Source: Streptococcus sp. SPS1 (lineage in GTDB: Bacteria; Bacillota; Bacilli; Lactobacillales; Streptococcaceae). From it: a stretch of DNA of 64,000 bases. Location of the stretch: NCBI RefSeq assembly GCF_030439915.1, contig NZ_JAQFJG010000001.1:124001-188000 (forward strand). The letters are read 5' to 3'. The position numbers and the translations under genes are program-made. How positions within the stretch are numbered: the first letter of the stretch is position 1; every line of letters starts with the position of its first letter. Below the pieces are notes generated by a model. That model did not search any database. It was not told the DNA's origin and saw nothing but the letters and a program-made list of their open reading frames with translations. Positions 16,651-26,600 of this stretch are shown piece by piece.

Positions 16651-17527
16651 CTAAAAACTCCTCTATCTGGCTTAAAATGCGGTCCTGCACGCCAGGCTCT
16701 CCAATCTGATAAAAGGTGACCTGCATTCGATTACGGAACCAGGTCAACTGACGTTTAGCAAAACGGCGGGTCGCCTGTTTGAGACTCTCACTAGCTTCCT
16801 CCAAAGTCTGCTCCCCACGAAAATACGGAAAGAGTTCCTTGTAGCCAATGCCCTTGGCTGCCTGCACATCTGGATAATGGTCAAAGAGCCACTTGGCCTC
16901 ATCCAAAAGCCCAGCCTCAAACATCAAATCCACGCGGCGATTGATACGTTCATATAATTGACTGCGCTCATCATCCAAGCAGATAATCAGCGGTTCATAC
17001 AAGGTCTCTTGATTTTCCAAACCCTGACCAAAATGGGCGATTTCCAAGGCACGCATAGCACGACGACGATTAAACTGGGGAATTTCAAGACCTGCTTGCT
17101 CTACCAAATGGGCTAACTCCTCATCTGAAAAAGGTTCTAAACTAGCTCGGTAAGCTAAAATTTCCTCATGTGGTGTCTCTCCACCGAGATGATATCCTTC
17201 TAGTAGACTCTGTATGTAAAGCCCTGTTCCACCAGCGATAATGGCAAGCTTGCCACGGCTGTGAATATCCTCAATAGCCATCTTAGCTTCTGAAACAAAA
17301 TCAAAAGCCGAGTAAGACTCGGTTACCTCTCTAACATCAATCAAATGATGAGGAACAGCTGCCTGCTCTTCTGGACTAGCCTTAGCCGTCCCAATATCAA
17401 GTCCTCGATAGACTTGCTGGCTATCTCCACTAACCACTTCGCCATTAAAACGCTTGGCCACTTCAATGGCTAGAGCCGTCTTTCCAACTGCAGTCGGTCC
17501 AACAATCACAATTATTTTTGTTTTCAT
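16643..17527 (-). CDS. miaA: MiaA, tRNA dimethylallyltransferase
   Basis: 294 residues. It transfers a dimethylallyl group to A37 of tRNAs reading UNN codons. The P-loop is VGPTAVGKT (about residues 8-16), followed by [16 protein letters not shown] and [13 protein letters not shown], all diagnostic. The start is at 17527 because AAGGAAAAAAG precedes it and [17 protein letters not shown] is the usual start. An upstream in-frame ATG at 17578 is rejected because it falls within or before the promoter (TGTTATAAT, minus strand, 17567-17575). Confidence 0.96.
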   Translation of the reverse strand: MKTKIIVIVGPTAVGKTALAIEVAKRFNGEVVSGDSQQVYRGLDIGTAKASPEEQAAVPHHLIDVREVTESYSAFDFVSEAKMAIEDIHSRGKLAIIAGGTGLYIQSLLEGYHLGGETPHEEILAYRASLEPFSDEELAHLVEQAGLEIPQFNRRRAMRALEIAHFGQGLENQETLYEPLIICLDDERSQLYERINRRVDLMFEAGLLDEAKWLFDHYPDVQAAKGIGYKELFPYFRGEQTLEEASESLKQATRRFAKRQLTWFRNRMQVTFYQIGEPGVQDRILSQIEEFLDD

Positions 17528-17566
17528 CTTTTTTCCTTGAAAAATTCCCATTTTTTCGTTACTATT

Positions 17567-17575
17567 ATTATAACA
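17567..17575 (-). promoter_or_regulatory. Extended -10 promoter of the miaA operon
   Basis: Minus strand TGTTATAAT, 39 bases before the miaA ATG. The -35 (TTTTCT) is poor. Confidence 0.6.
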
Positions 17576-17647
17576 CAAAAAGGTCAGTCAGAAAAATGTG
17601 ACCTCTTGAGGAGGCTGACTGATTGAGAATATAAAGGAGGAAGACTC

Positions 17648-17818
17648 ATGGCTAAAGGATTCGCTAAAGGTCTTGTAACAGGTGTCGCAGGAACTGTCGC
17701 TGCCGTTGCAGGTGCAGTATACGCATTTAAAAAGAAAGTGATCGAACCAGAAGAGCAAAAAGCAGCTTTCATCGAAGAAAACCGTAAAAAAGCAGCTCGC
17801 CGCCGCGTATCACGTTAA
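17648..17818 (+). CDS. DUF3042 family small protein
   Basis: 56 residues: MAKGFAKGLVTG, then a hydrophobic Ala/Val/Gly helix (about 9-26), then a charged KKKVIEPEEQKAA region and a basic end (KKAARRRVSR). I recognise it as DUF3042, a small conserved Firmicutes protein of unknown function that is probably membrane-associated through the N-terminal helix. AAAGGAGG seven bases before the ATG is a very strong ribosome site, and a terminator follows 9 bases after the stop. It diverges from miaA. Confidence 0.88.
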   Translation: MAKGFAKGLVTGVAGTVAAVAGAVYAFKKKVIEPEEQKAAFIEENRKKAARRRVSR

Positions 17819-17826
17819 GAAACAAA

Positions 17827-17857
17827 AGAAGTTGGGATTATTCTCAACTTCTTTTTT
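17827..17857 (+). terminator. Terminator of the DUF3042 gene
   Basis: AGAAGTTGGGA, a 4-base loop, TCTCAACTTCT, then a T run. Confidence 0.85.
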
Positions 17858-17866
17858 CTATTCTTT

Positions 17867-18031
17867 TATACTCAATGAAAATCAAAGAGCAACTAGGAAG
17901 CTAGCCGCAGGTTGCTCAAAGCACTGCTTTGAGGTTGTAGATAAGACTGATGAAGTCAGCTCAAAACACTGTTTTGAGGTTGTAGACGAAGCGACGCTGA
18001 CGTGGTTTGAAGAGATTTTCGAAGAGTATTA
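17867..18031. repeat. BOX element (boxC-boxB-boxA) abutting the thyA stop
   Basis: Pneumococcal BOX modules are seen in order: the boxC end TATACTCAATGAAAATCA, a boxB stem (CAAAACACTGTTTTG), and boxA with GCGACGCTGACGTGG and CGAAGAGTATTA. boxA lacks part of its usual GGCAAGG stretch. The last bases of boxA supply the TAA stop of thyA. Confidence 0.9.
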
Positions 18032-18868
18032 AATAGCTAGGTCAAACTTCAACTGTGGCTTGACCGGGTCATAATCCACCAACTCAAAGTCCTCTGCTTT
18101 AATATCAAAGAAATTGGTCTTATCTGGCACATTCAAGACCAAACGTGGTTGGCAGTTTGACGGCTCCCGACGAAGCAATTCCTGAGCTTGTTCAAATTGA
18201 TTGTCATAGATATGGAGGTTGTTGATGAAGTAGAAGAACTTCCCAACATTCCAGCCAAAATGCTTGGCAATCATCATTTGAAGAGCCACGTACTGCATCG
18301 CATTGATGTGGTGGGCCACCAGCATATCATTGGAGCGCTGGGTCAAGGTCGCATCCAGATAGATTTCTCCATCTACACGGCGGACATCAAACATAGTCTG
18401 AAAGGCACATGGGAGCAACCCATCTGTTTCTTCGAAAGCTTGGTAATCCCAAAGGGAGATAATGTTTCGACGGTTCCAAGGGTTGGCTTCTAACTGCTTG
18501 AGAATCTTATTGATGATGTCGTGTTTCTTAACAACAGCACCATAGCGCTCACCAATGGTTCCTGTATCTCCCACTTCCCAGTCATTCCAATAGTGAACAT
18601 TGTACTTATCATTAAGCACTTCTAGGCTATTAGACTGGTCTTGGTAAATCCAAAGTACTTCCTTGATGGCGGATTTAATTGCAATGGGACGCAAGGTTGT
18701 GATGGGAAATTCGCCCTTAGCCAAATCATACTCGGCAAATGCACCCGTTACATACTTGGAGTTGGCAACAGTCCCATCCTTGTACTTAGGACGAGCCTGC
18801 TCTGAGAAAACACCTTCCTTTAGAATGCGTTCAATATTCTCTTTAAAAATCGTATCTGCTTTTGTCAT
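18029..18868 (-). CDS. thyA: Thymidylate synthase
   Basis: 279 residues. It methylates dUMP to dTMP with 5,10-methylene-tetrahydrofolate. The nucleophile is in [12 protein letters not shown], and [24 protein letters not shown] and the dUMP-binding [14 protein letters not shown] stretch are diagnostic. The stop codon TAA (18029-18031) is formed by the outer end of the BOX element, so the 3' untranslated region is the BOX itself in boxA-to-boxC direction. The ribosome site is GAGGTGAGAG. Confidence 0.97.
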   Translation of the reverse strand: MTKADTIFKENIERILKEGVFSEQARPKYKDGTVANSKYVTGAFAEYDLAKGEFPITTLRPIAIKSAIKEVLWIYQDQSNSLEVLNDKYNVHYWNDWEVGDTGTIGERYGAVVKKHDIINKILKQLEANPWNRRNIISLWDYQAFEETDGLLPCAFQTMFDVRRVDGEIYLDATLTQRSNDMLVAHHINAMQYVALQMMIAKHFGWNVGKFFYFINNLHIYDNQFEQAQELLRREPSNCQPRLVLNVPDKTNFFDIKAEDFELVDYDPVKPQLKFDLAI

Positions 18869-18906
18869 TTACTCTCACCTCATTTATTTCCTAACTAGTA
18901 TAGCAT

Positions 18907-18955
18907 AAAAAAGAAAAGAGGAACATTACTAACTCTAGGTTAGCATTTTTCCTCT
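18907..18955 (-). terminator. Terminator after gki
   Basis: The minus-strand hairpin AGAGGAA...CTAAC, a short loop, GTTAG...TTCCTCT is followed by a T-rich run. Confidence 0.75.
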
Positions 18956-18964
18956 CTCATTATC

Positions 18965-19924
18965 TTATTGCAATACAAGTGATGCTGCTCCGATAACCCC
19001 AGCGTCATTTCCTAGAGTTGCAAGAGCCAATTTAGTAGATGTGCGTACTTGTGGGAAGGTATTTTCGTCGTAGACTTTTTGAACACCTTGTAGAAGGAAT
19101 TCTCCTGCAGCTGAAACACCACCACCGATAACGATTGTTGATGGGTTTAGGATTGATCCAATGTTAGCACAAGCGATTCCCAAGTAACGTGAGAAGTTAC
19201 GGTAAACAATCAAAGCAAGGTCGTCTCCTTCTTTTGCAAGGTCAAAGACAGTCTTAGCAGTTACTTCTTCTCCGTTATCAATCAAGCGTTTCAAGGCTGC
19301 ATCGCCTTCGTATTCATCGGCATAGCGACGAGTCAAGTTGACAATCCCTGTTGCTGAAGCAACTGTCTCAAGACAGCCTTTTTTACCACAAGTACATGCA
19401 ATTGGTTGGTCAAAGTCAACAGTGATGTGGCCAAGCTCACCTGCTGCACCAGCCACACCGTGAAGCAATTTGCCTTCTGCGACGATACCGCCACCAACAC
19501 CTGTACCAAGTGTCATAAAGACAACGTCTGGTTGGTTATCACCAGCACCCATCCAGCGCTCACCAAGAGCTGCCACGTTGGCATCATTATCGATGAAGAA
19601 TGGGATACCCAAGGCTTTTTCAATTTTCTCTTTAATTGGTTGAAGGGTTTTCCAGTTCAAATTGTAGGCACCAATAACAGTCCCGTTTTCACGGTCAACC
19701 ACACCTGGTGATCCCATTCCAATACCTTGGAAGTCCGCTGCTACCAATCCAAGCAAGTCCAAACGGTGTTGAATAGACTCAATCATATCATCTACGATAT
19801 GACTTCCCTCATCCAAAATGTTAGTCTTGATAGACCATTTTTCTTGGATTTCTCCTGCTGTTGTTAAGATTGCAAATTTGATAGAAGTTCCACCAAGGTC
19901 AATCCCAATAATCTTTTGACTCAT
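18965..19924 (-). CDS. gki: Glucokinase (ROK family)
   Basis: 319 residues. It phosphorylates glucose. The phosphate-binding IGIDLGGTSIKFAIL is at the start, the sugar-binding GxGxPG motif is GMGSPGVVD, and the ROK zinc motif CTCGKKGCLE lies around residue 180. The start is at 19924: AAAGGAG precedes two adjacent ATG codons, and MSQKIIGIDLGG is the usual streptococcal start. The gene is used for pneumococcal MLST. Its promoter is at 19973-19981. Confidence 0.96.
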   Translation of the reverse strand: MSQKIIGIDLGGTSIKFAILTTAGEIQEKWSIKTNILDEGSHIVDDMIESIQHRLDLLGLVAADFQGIGMGSPGVVDRENGTVIGAYNLNWKTLQPIKEKIEKALGIPFFIDNDANVAALGERWMGAGDNQPDVVFMTLGTGVGGGIVAEGKLLHGVAGAAGELGHITVDFDQPIACTCGKKGCLETVASATGIVNLTRRYADEYEGDAALKRLIDNGEEVTAKTVFDLAKEGDDLALIVYRNFSRYLGIACANIGSILNPSTIVIGGGVSAAGEFLLQGVQKVYDENTFPQVRTSTKLALATLGNDAGVIGAASLVLQ

Positions 19925-19972
19925 CATATTCTCCTTTTTCATTGTATAGTAATTGAAAATGCTTACAGCACT

Positions 19973-19981
19973 AGTATAACA
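19973..19981 (-). promoter_or_regulatory. Extended -10 promoter of gki
   Basis: Minus strand TGTTATACT, 48 bases before the ATG. Confidence 0.6.
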
Positions 19982-20034
19982 AAATTCATTTACTTATGCA
20001 AAGGTTTGCATTAACTTTCTAAATTTTATCTGAT

Positions 20035-20727
20035 TTATGGTTTCCAGAGACCTGAGGCATCTACATAGTAGCGGCCTCCATCAACTCGCTCATTCTTAGC
20101 CATTTTACCATCTGATTTCAAATAGTAATTTCCTTGCCATGCATTGCGAGCGTATGAACCATCTGATTTCAAGTAATACCAGGCTTGATAAGAAGAGTCA
20201 TAAACCCACTCACCTTGTGCCATTTTACCGTTTGACTTAAGGTAGTAAGCTCCTTGCCATGCATTCTTTGCATAAGATCCATCTGATTTCAAATAATACC
20301 AAGCTTGATAGGAAGAATCATAAATCCATTCGCTCTGTGCCATTTGACCATCTTCTTTCAGGTAATAGCTTCCCTGCCATGCATTTTTCACTGGATTGCC
20401 ATTTTCATCAAAGTAATACCAAGTACCATCCTGCTTAAGCCAGCCACTTGTTGTTGCTGAACTTGTATCAGTTTGGGTTATAGTCTCTTGTTTTGCTTTA
20501 AAGGCACCCTTAGGGGCATTTTTCAATTCACAAGCCACACCATCATGATCGCGGTCTAACTTGGCAGAATACCCAGGTTCTCCCTCGTGAATATCTGCGT
20601 ATCCATTCGTCCAAGCTTCTTTACAACTAGAAAAATGAATGTTTTCTTCTGCTAACACAGGTTGTGAAAACAAGGCTAAAACTGGCAAGGCAGCCAGACT
20701 CATTTTTAAAAATAGACGTTTGTCCAT
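20035..20727 (-). CDS. Choline-binding surface protein with an Excalibur domain
   Basis: 230 residues. The signal peptide is MDKRLFLKMSLAALPVLALF, ending SQPVLA (cleavage before EEN). Residues about 27-72 form an Excalibur-type calcium-binding module, with paired Cys and the loop DRDHDGVACE. A Thr/Ser linker then leads to six choline-binding repeats of the GWLKQDGTWYYFDENG and AWQGxYYLKSDGKM types, which attach the protein to teichoic-acid phosphocholine. The start is at 20727, where GAGGAG lies six bases upstream; an earlier in-frame start precedes that site. It appears monocistronic, 49 bp after the hydrolase gene. A role in surface binding is inferred. Confidence 0.88.
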   Translation of the reverse strand: MDKRLFLKMSLAALPVLALFSQPVLAEENIHFSSCKEAWTNGYADIHEGEPGYSAKLDRDHDGVACELKNAPKGAFKAKQETITQTDTSSATTSGWLKQDGTWYYFDENGNPVKNAWQGSYYLKEDGQMAQSEWIYDSSYQAWYYLKSDGSYAKNAWQGAYYLKSNGKMAQGEWVYDSSYQAWYYLKSDGSYARNAWQGNYYLKSDGKMAKNERVDGGRYYVDASGLWKP

Positions 20728-20776
20728 TTGGTTCTCCTCTAACGATGTTATCGATTTCACTATTATTTTATCAAAC

Positions 20777-21394
20777 TTATTTCAGCAATTCAAGGAAACT
20801 TCTGGTATTTTCTACAAACTCCTTTGGTTTTTCCTTATTCAAGACATGAGGACCGTCTGGGATAATCTGAAATTGGGATTCTGATATTAGTTTATGAAGA
20901 CTTCTCATAGAACTAAGATTCGGTTTATCTTTGATACCACAAATTAGTAAGGTTGGATAGGGGCAAGCCCCTGCTATATCCGTTAAATCAAGTGTCTTCA
21001 ACTCCTCAGAAACTCCGACTATAAGAGTCTTATCTGCTCCCTGTTTTTCAAATACCCTTTTGGGAAGTAGTTTAAAAATCAGCAACTGAAGATAAAATAA
21101 GATATTACCGGACAGTTTAAGTGGACATCCTGATAGAACCAAAGCTCGAAGATTTGGTAAATCGTAACTAGATAGTTCTAATGCCAGGGCAGCACCTAAG
21201 GACAATCCAATCAAAACAAAAGGTTCTGTCTCTTGAGCTAGGTGTTGATAAACTCGCTCCTTGGCTTTTTGATAGCTGCTAATTCCAGAAGGAAATAACT
21301 CGATAGCCTCAGAAGGATAATCTGTCAGTAGATTCCGAACTTCTTTCCAAGACTCTGCTGACTGCCCTAAACCGTGTAAAAATACCAGTTTCAT
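20777..21394 (-). CDS. Alpha/beta-fold hydrolase
   Basis: 205 residues. The oxyanion region is FLHGLGQSAESW, the nucleophile elbow is GLSLGAA (Ser near residue 80), and the last catalytic His is in GPHVLNKEKP. No signal peptide, so it is cytoplasmic. The substrate is unknown. Its ATG immediately follows the pabB stop (TAG then ATG), so it is translated with the pabBC gene. Confidence 0.85.
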   Translation of the reverse strand: MKLVFLHGLGQSAESWKEVRNLLTDYPSEAIELFPSGISSYQKAKERVYQHLAQETEPFVLIGLSLGAALALELSSYDLPNLRALVLSGCPLKLSGNILFYLQLLIFKLLPKRVFEKQGADKTLIVGVSEELKTLDLTDIAGACPYPTLLICGIKDKPNLSSMRSLHKLISESQFQIIPDGPHVLNKEKPKEFVENTRSFLELLK

Positions 21395-23116
21395 CTAGTT
21401 CTCCTCTAGGCTTAATTCATAAAAGCCTCTCACTGCATTACAGCCGTAAATAGCTTCTGCTTGGGCTAAATCTGCCAAGGTCAAGACTTTCTCTTCTACC
21501 TGTCCTGTTTCCAGCAAGTGCTGACGATAAATTCCTGGCAAGATTCCAAGTTCAATAGGCGGTGTGTAGAGTTTTCCAGCGATTTTCAGAACCAAATTTC
21601 CTATAGAGGTTTCAAGCAGTTCTCCTGACTTATTGTGGTAAATCTTCTCTTGTTTCCCTAGGCTCAAATGCGGTCGGTGAGTCGTTTTGAAATATATGAA
21701 TGGCTGCTCCAAATCTACTTCCTGTAGGCAAAGTTGAGCTTGACAGAAGCTTGGACTGAGAGGTTCCAATACTTGACGATCGACTTCTATCTCTCCAGAT
21801 TTGCTAAAGCTAATTCGCAAGCGGTAATCTTGATTAGCATCACAAGCCTGACACTCTTCCTCTATCTTTTGTCTTAAGTCTTCTGCATCAAAAGGAAAGG
21901 CAAAATATCGACTTGCTTTTTTCAGTCTTTCTATATGTTGATTTTCAAATAGCAAGCTCTTCTGGCTGATTTTCCCTGTAGTAATCAGCTGAAAACGAGC
22001 TTGTTTACGATAAAGAACTGCTGCCTTTTGATGAACCTCTCGATATTCAGATTCCCAAGTGCTATCCCAAGTAATGCCACCACCCACTCCATAGATGGCT
22101 TTCCCTTGATGCAGTTGAATGGTCCTAATGGCCACATTAAAAATCCGTCGTCCATTTGGAAGCAAGAGACCAATCGTTCCACAGTAGACTCCACGCGGTT
22201 GTGGCTCCAAGTCCTTGATAATCTCCATTGTCGCAATTTTGGGAGCGCCCGTTATGGATCCACAAGGAAAGAGAGAGCGAAAAATTGTAACTAAATCAAC
22301 ATCTGCTCGCAACCGACTCTTGATGGTCGAAGTCATCTGCCAAACAGTTGAATACTGCTCTACCTGACACAGACGCTTCACGTGCTCACTTCCTACTTCA
22401 GAAATACGGTTCATATCATTTCGCAAGAGATCCACAATCATCATATTTTCAGAACGATTTTTGGGGTCCTGCTCCAGCCAACTGGCCTGCTCCAAGTCTT
22501 CTTGGTCAGTCACTCCCCGCTGGGTTGTTCCCTTCATTGGACGAGTCGTTAATTCTCGGTCATTTTGCTCAAAAAAGAGCTCTGGACTCATAGAAATCAC
22601 TGCCATCTCATCATGTTCAACATAGGCATTGTAGCCCGCCTCCTGCTCTACCACCATACGATTGTAGATGGCAAAAGGATTGGCAGACAACTCCTGCTTG
22701 AGTTGGACGGTGTAGTTGACCTGATAGGTGTCTCCCTGCCGCAAATGATGATGTATCTGTGCAATAGCCTTTTCATAGTCTGTTTCAGACGTTACTTCCT
22801 GCCAATTTGAAGGCAAATCAACCTCATCATAAGTCAGAGGAATAGGGGAAGTTTCTACCCTATCGTGAACAGTAAAATACAGTAGATACTCTGCCAGTAG
22901 AGGAGCCTTGTGAACTGCAAACTTCTCCTCAAAAGCAGGTGCAGCCTCGTAGCTGACATAACCCACCACATAATAGCCTTGCTCTTGGTAGCTTTCCACT
23001 TGTGCCAGCAAGGCTGTTACTTCTGTTAAATCTCTGGTTTTTAACTCTTTGATAGGCTGAGTAAAGGTGTATCTCTCCCCAAAAGCCCTAAAATCAATCA
23101 CTGTTTTTCTATGCAT
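21395..23116 (-). CDS. pabB: Bifunctional aminodeoxychorismate synthase component I / aminodeoxychorismate lyase
   Basis: 573 residues, a fusion. Residues about 1-350 are the chorismate-binding PabB domain: RPMKGTTQRG, ENMMIVDLLRNDM, and FPCGSITGAPKIATMEII are the family motifs. Residues about 360-573 are a PabC-like class IV aminotransferase-fold lyase, with a KTTHRPH segment and GNLVLKI followed by LPGIYRQHLLE. Together they make p-aminobenzoate for folate. No separate amidotransferase (pabA) is in the window, so glutamine-dependent activity needs one from elsewhere. Confidence 0.93.
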   Translation of the reverse strand: MHRKTVIDFRAFGERYTFTQPIKELKTRDLTEVTALLAQVESYQEQGYYVVGYVSYEAAPAFEEKFAVHKAPLLAEYLLYFTVHDRVETSPIPLTYDEVDLPSNWQEVTSETDYEKAIAQIHHHLRQGDTYQVNYTVQLKQELSANPFAIYNRMVVEQEAGYNAYVEHDEMAVISMSPELFFEQNDRELTTRPMKGTTQRGVTDQEDLEQASWLEQDPKNRSENMMIVDLLRNDMNRISEVGSEHVKRLCQVEQYSTVWQMTSTIKSRLRADVDLVTIFRSLFPCGSITGAPKIATMEIIKDLEPQPRGVYCGTIGLLLPNGRRIFNVAIRTIQLHQGKAIYGVGGGITWDSTWESEYREVHQKAAVLYRKQARFQLITTGKISQKSLLFENQHIERLKKASRYFAFPFDAEDLRQKIEEECQACDANQDYRLRISFSKSGEIEVDRQVLEPLSPSFCQAQLCLQEVDLEQPFIYFKTTHRPHLSLGKQEKIYHNKSGELLETSIGNLVLKIAGKLYTPPIELGILPGIYRQHLLETGQVEEKVLTLADLAQAEAIYGCNAVRGFYELSLEEN

Positions 23117-23189
23117 ATTTCAAGTATAGCATAAAAAGGCAGATCAAGAAAAACTTAATCTACCTTTTTACTCATCTATTTAATACAAT

Positions 23190-23581
23190 CTATGCTTTAA
23201 AAAGATTTCCTGAGAATCCATCTGATTTCTGCAAGAGTTGTTTGTAAACTTTTTCTTTGAGTGCAACTGTTTGATAAGTTCCGCTAATCCCACTGGATAA
23301 AAGAATTGGAATAATAGCATCATAATGATGGGATAATTCACGGAATAATTCAATTGTTTCACCAACTGCTGATTGTGAACTCGTTGGAAATACCTCTGAT
23401 TTTTTACTTTTTCATAGAAATCGGCAGTTGTCAAATCTTGTTCTTTACGATAACTTTCTTGTCCAAAAATAACTGATAGTGGCAATACATGAATATCCCA
23501 CTCACGGCGTTCTTCTGATGTCAAATACGCAGTACTATCCGTTACGATCGCAATTTTCCTTTTCTTAAAATTAGCAATCAC
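23190..23581 (-). pseudogene. Frameshifted degV 5' fragment fused to a zmp-like 3' tail
   Basis: Frame 0 gives a DegV (fatty-acid-binding) start: KIAIVTDSTAYL and HVLPLSVIFG. After KVKNQ the match moves to the +1 frame: SEVFPTSSQSAVGE and LLSSGISGTYQT are classic DegV motifs. So there is a frameshift at about 23400. After GTYQT the sequence stops matching DegV and reads VALKEKVYKQLLQ to the stop at 23190. That tail is homologous, in protein and DNA, to the last residues of ZmpB next door ([13 protein letters not shown]). The start is a GTG at 23581. The gene is a dead chimera of about 130 codons against about 280 for DegV. Confidence 0.85.
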
Positions 23582-23645
23582 ATTGCTTTCTGTAGTATAC
23601 CAAAAATATATATTAGGAGCAAACGTTGGAAATTAGCAGAGCCAC

Positions 23646-23677
23646 AAAAAGGAGCTAGGCTTTCACCTAAACTCCTT
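23646..23677 (-). terminator. Terminator of zmpB
   Basis: Minus strand: AAGGAG...TAGGTGAAAGCCTA...CTCCTT, followed by T residues. Confidence 0.75.
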
Positions 23678-23689
23678 AACACTAAAATT

Positions 23690-26600
23690 TTATTTTGTAA
23701 AAACTTCTTCTTTAAAACTATTTGTAGCTTGTAATAATTTTTTAAAGACTTTTTCTTTCAGTGAAACTGTGTTTGTATATGATTCTTTGCTTGTTCTAGC
23801 CATTTCTTCTTTATCTTTTTGAACTGCTTCTTGGAATAGTGTTTCCAATTGCGCATATGATGAAATGGTTTTTCCGTCTATCTCAAATTCATGTATCCCA
23901 TCTTTAGCTTGGGCTACAACTTTTTTGAAATATGCCTTCTTCCAATCTTCTAAAGTATGGAATTCACCTTCAGAAATTTTTTCAATAATATAACTATCAC
24001 TTAATACTTTATTTTCTTTTCGAGCTTCTGCACTATATTTATTTGATGCATAACCGACAAACCCTTTTTCATATCCATAGTATCCCCACAGACGGAATGT
24101 ATTGTGTTTAAATGATAATGCTCCTGGAGAACCTTCACTCGTATTTCCTCCATAGATTCCTCCGGTAATTCGAACATTGACATATGCTGTTTGGAAGTCT
24201 TCCGGTTTATATAAACCATGGAAATCTCGATTTGTAATGAAATTGTTCGTAATTAAATCATCGACAGAATTTAGCGGTACTTGTTTATCAGTATCATTCA
24301 ACGGACGAACATTGTCCCATTGATCTTTAGAGTTAGCTGGATTTCGAAGTTGTTTGTCCATCTTCTTGAACCATTTGTATTTTAATGCTGTATCCTGTTG
24401 TTTAACAACCGTATCCCCTTCTAAATAATCTAAGAGCATTAACGTATCATTATAGCCTTTCATATAATGATCAATTTCCTCACGTGATCTTAATTCGTTT
24501 GGATTTGTATTATACCATTGATTTCCATTGTTTGGACGAACGTAAGCCATATTCAATCCTAACGCTCCATATTCTCCTTGGTGCCCAATTTCAGAAGGCG
24601 ATTGTAGCATTCCTTGCGCAAACGCTTCAACATTAGTTCCCGGACGATGTCTCCATCCACCTAAGTAAGCCATACGGTCGTTAACGTGTGTCGTTTCATG
24701 CGTAAAAGCTGAAATCCCAAACGGACTAATCATATTGGTAAGCATAAAGAATACTGATGCTTCAGGTCTATTCGGATCATCATAGATAGATGCCATTGCC
24801 CCCATACGTGTATCAGTATTATGATATGTTCCTGTCGGTCCGAACACTTCCCGAATCGGTGCAATTGCTGTTCCTTGATTTGAATACCCTAGACGATTTG
24901 CAGATACACCTGGATATAATTGATTATCCCAGACCGGAGTTGGTACTATATTTTTACTCTTCAACAGACGTTCTCGAACATTTGGTAACGCTAATCGAGA
25001 CCAGAAGTCTAAGTACGCTTGTTGAGCTGTAGCCACCTTATCAATTTCCGGTTTAAATGCATTTCTTTCTTCTTCCGTCATCTTGCCATATTTCTCAAAT
25101 GAACTAAAGGCTAATGTATTATAAGTTGAAATTAAGAACATATGCGCATTCTTTACGTTTAGAAGCGGTAAAATCATCTTAGCATGGGTACCATTATTCA
25201 ATCCATCGTAAGCACGATGTTTCTTATCTTTAAAATCTTCCGTCGTTGTCTCTGGTTCCGAAACATATACATGATCTCTCGTTGCATCAATAAACCAATC
25301 ATTCATATTATCAATATTTGTAAATAATTTACGATTATAATCTAAGAATTGATGTAAATTACCAGACAATGTATCCTTCGCTAAGACTTCACGGAATGCA
25401 TCTTGCGTACGGTTCCCTTTGAGGTTATTCTCTTTTGAACCAATCTCAATCAATCGATCCAATACACTTACGTTTTTACCATAGAAATCTGGTTTGAATA
25501 ACATTAATTCTTTAATATTTACCTCTCCAAATTTTACTCCGTAATAACGATGTAGATACGTTAATCCAAGAATTAAAGCCGCTTTATTCTTTTCAACTTT
25601 ATCTAAAATCATTTGTTGTGCTACTAGAGAATCATTTAATTGATGATTTTCATTTTGAACTAACTTAGTCACTAGTTCTGTTAAGTTATTCTTCACATAA
25701 TCAAAGCTTTCTTCTAAGTAAAGATTTTTTACTGCATCAAATCTTCCTGATCCCAGTCGGTTAAAGTGTTTATAAATAACATCTGATTGTAATTCAATCG
25801 GACTTAATTTTGAAACAATTCCATTCACTAAACCATCATAATTTTTTTGAACAATATTTAATGTATATTTAACTCCTAAATCTGTTACAGTGTATTCTTT
25901 AACATTACTTAATCCTTCTGTACTGCCAGATAGATTTAAGTATTCTTTTGTTCCATCCGCATAGTGAATCATAATTTTATTCACTTCTTCTAAATTTGTA
26001 ACGAATTTTGTATCATGCATTGGTGTTACAGAAAGAACTTCTTTCGTATTTAAGTTATGTGATTTATCCAATTTATTAGCTTGATGTACAATATATTCTT
26101 TATTATAGAATGGTTGTAATTTTTCAAAATTCTTATATGCTAATTTATATTCATCGTTATAATCTTGGATTTGATCATAAGCAGAATTTTGAGACACTGT
26201 TGCGTTTAATGTAGCCACTAGTGATTTTTCGCTTTCAAAAGTATTAGCAGTAATATTATAGCTAGCTACTTTTTCATCAGCTTCTTCTTTTGTCAATTCA
26301 ATTTGTTTATTAGGATATTTAGTGTATGACTTTTTACCTTCACTATATCCAGCTACACTGTATAATTTATCAATTTGTGGATGTGCATAATCATCATCAA
26401 TATCATTTGAACCAAATAACATTTCTGCATTTTTCACTTTTACATAACTAACATTATCTTTTACTGTACCAAAAGGCCATGTCTTACTTGCAAACGCTCC
26501 AGTTTGTACTGGCGTAACTACATTAATCATTCCTTTGGCAACAGATTTGGTCAAGTTTCCTTTAGTTCCAGTTAAATAATCGCCTACCATTCCGTATTCA

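Noticed and set aside
17584..17772. Minus-strand frame overlapping the DUF3042 gene
   Set aside because: The plus-strand gene has a strong ribosome site, terminator and recognised family; the opposite frame has none.
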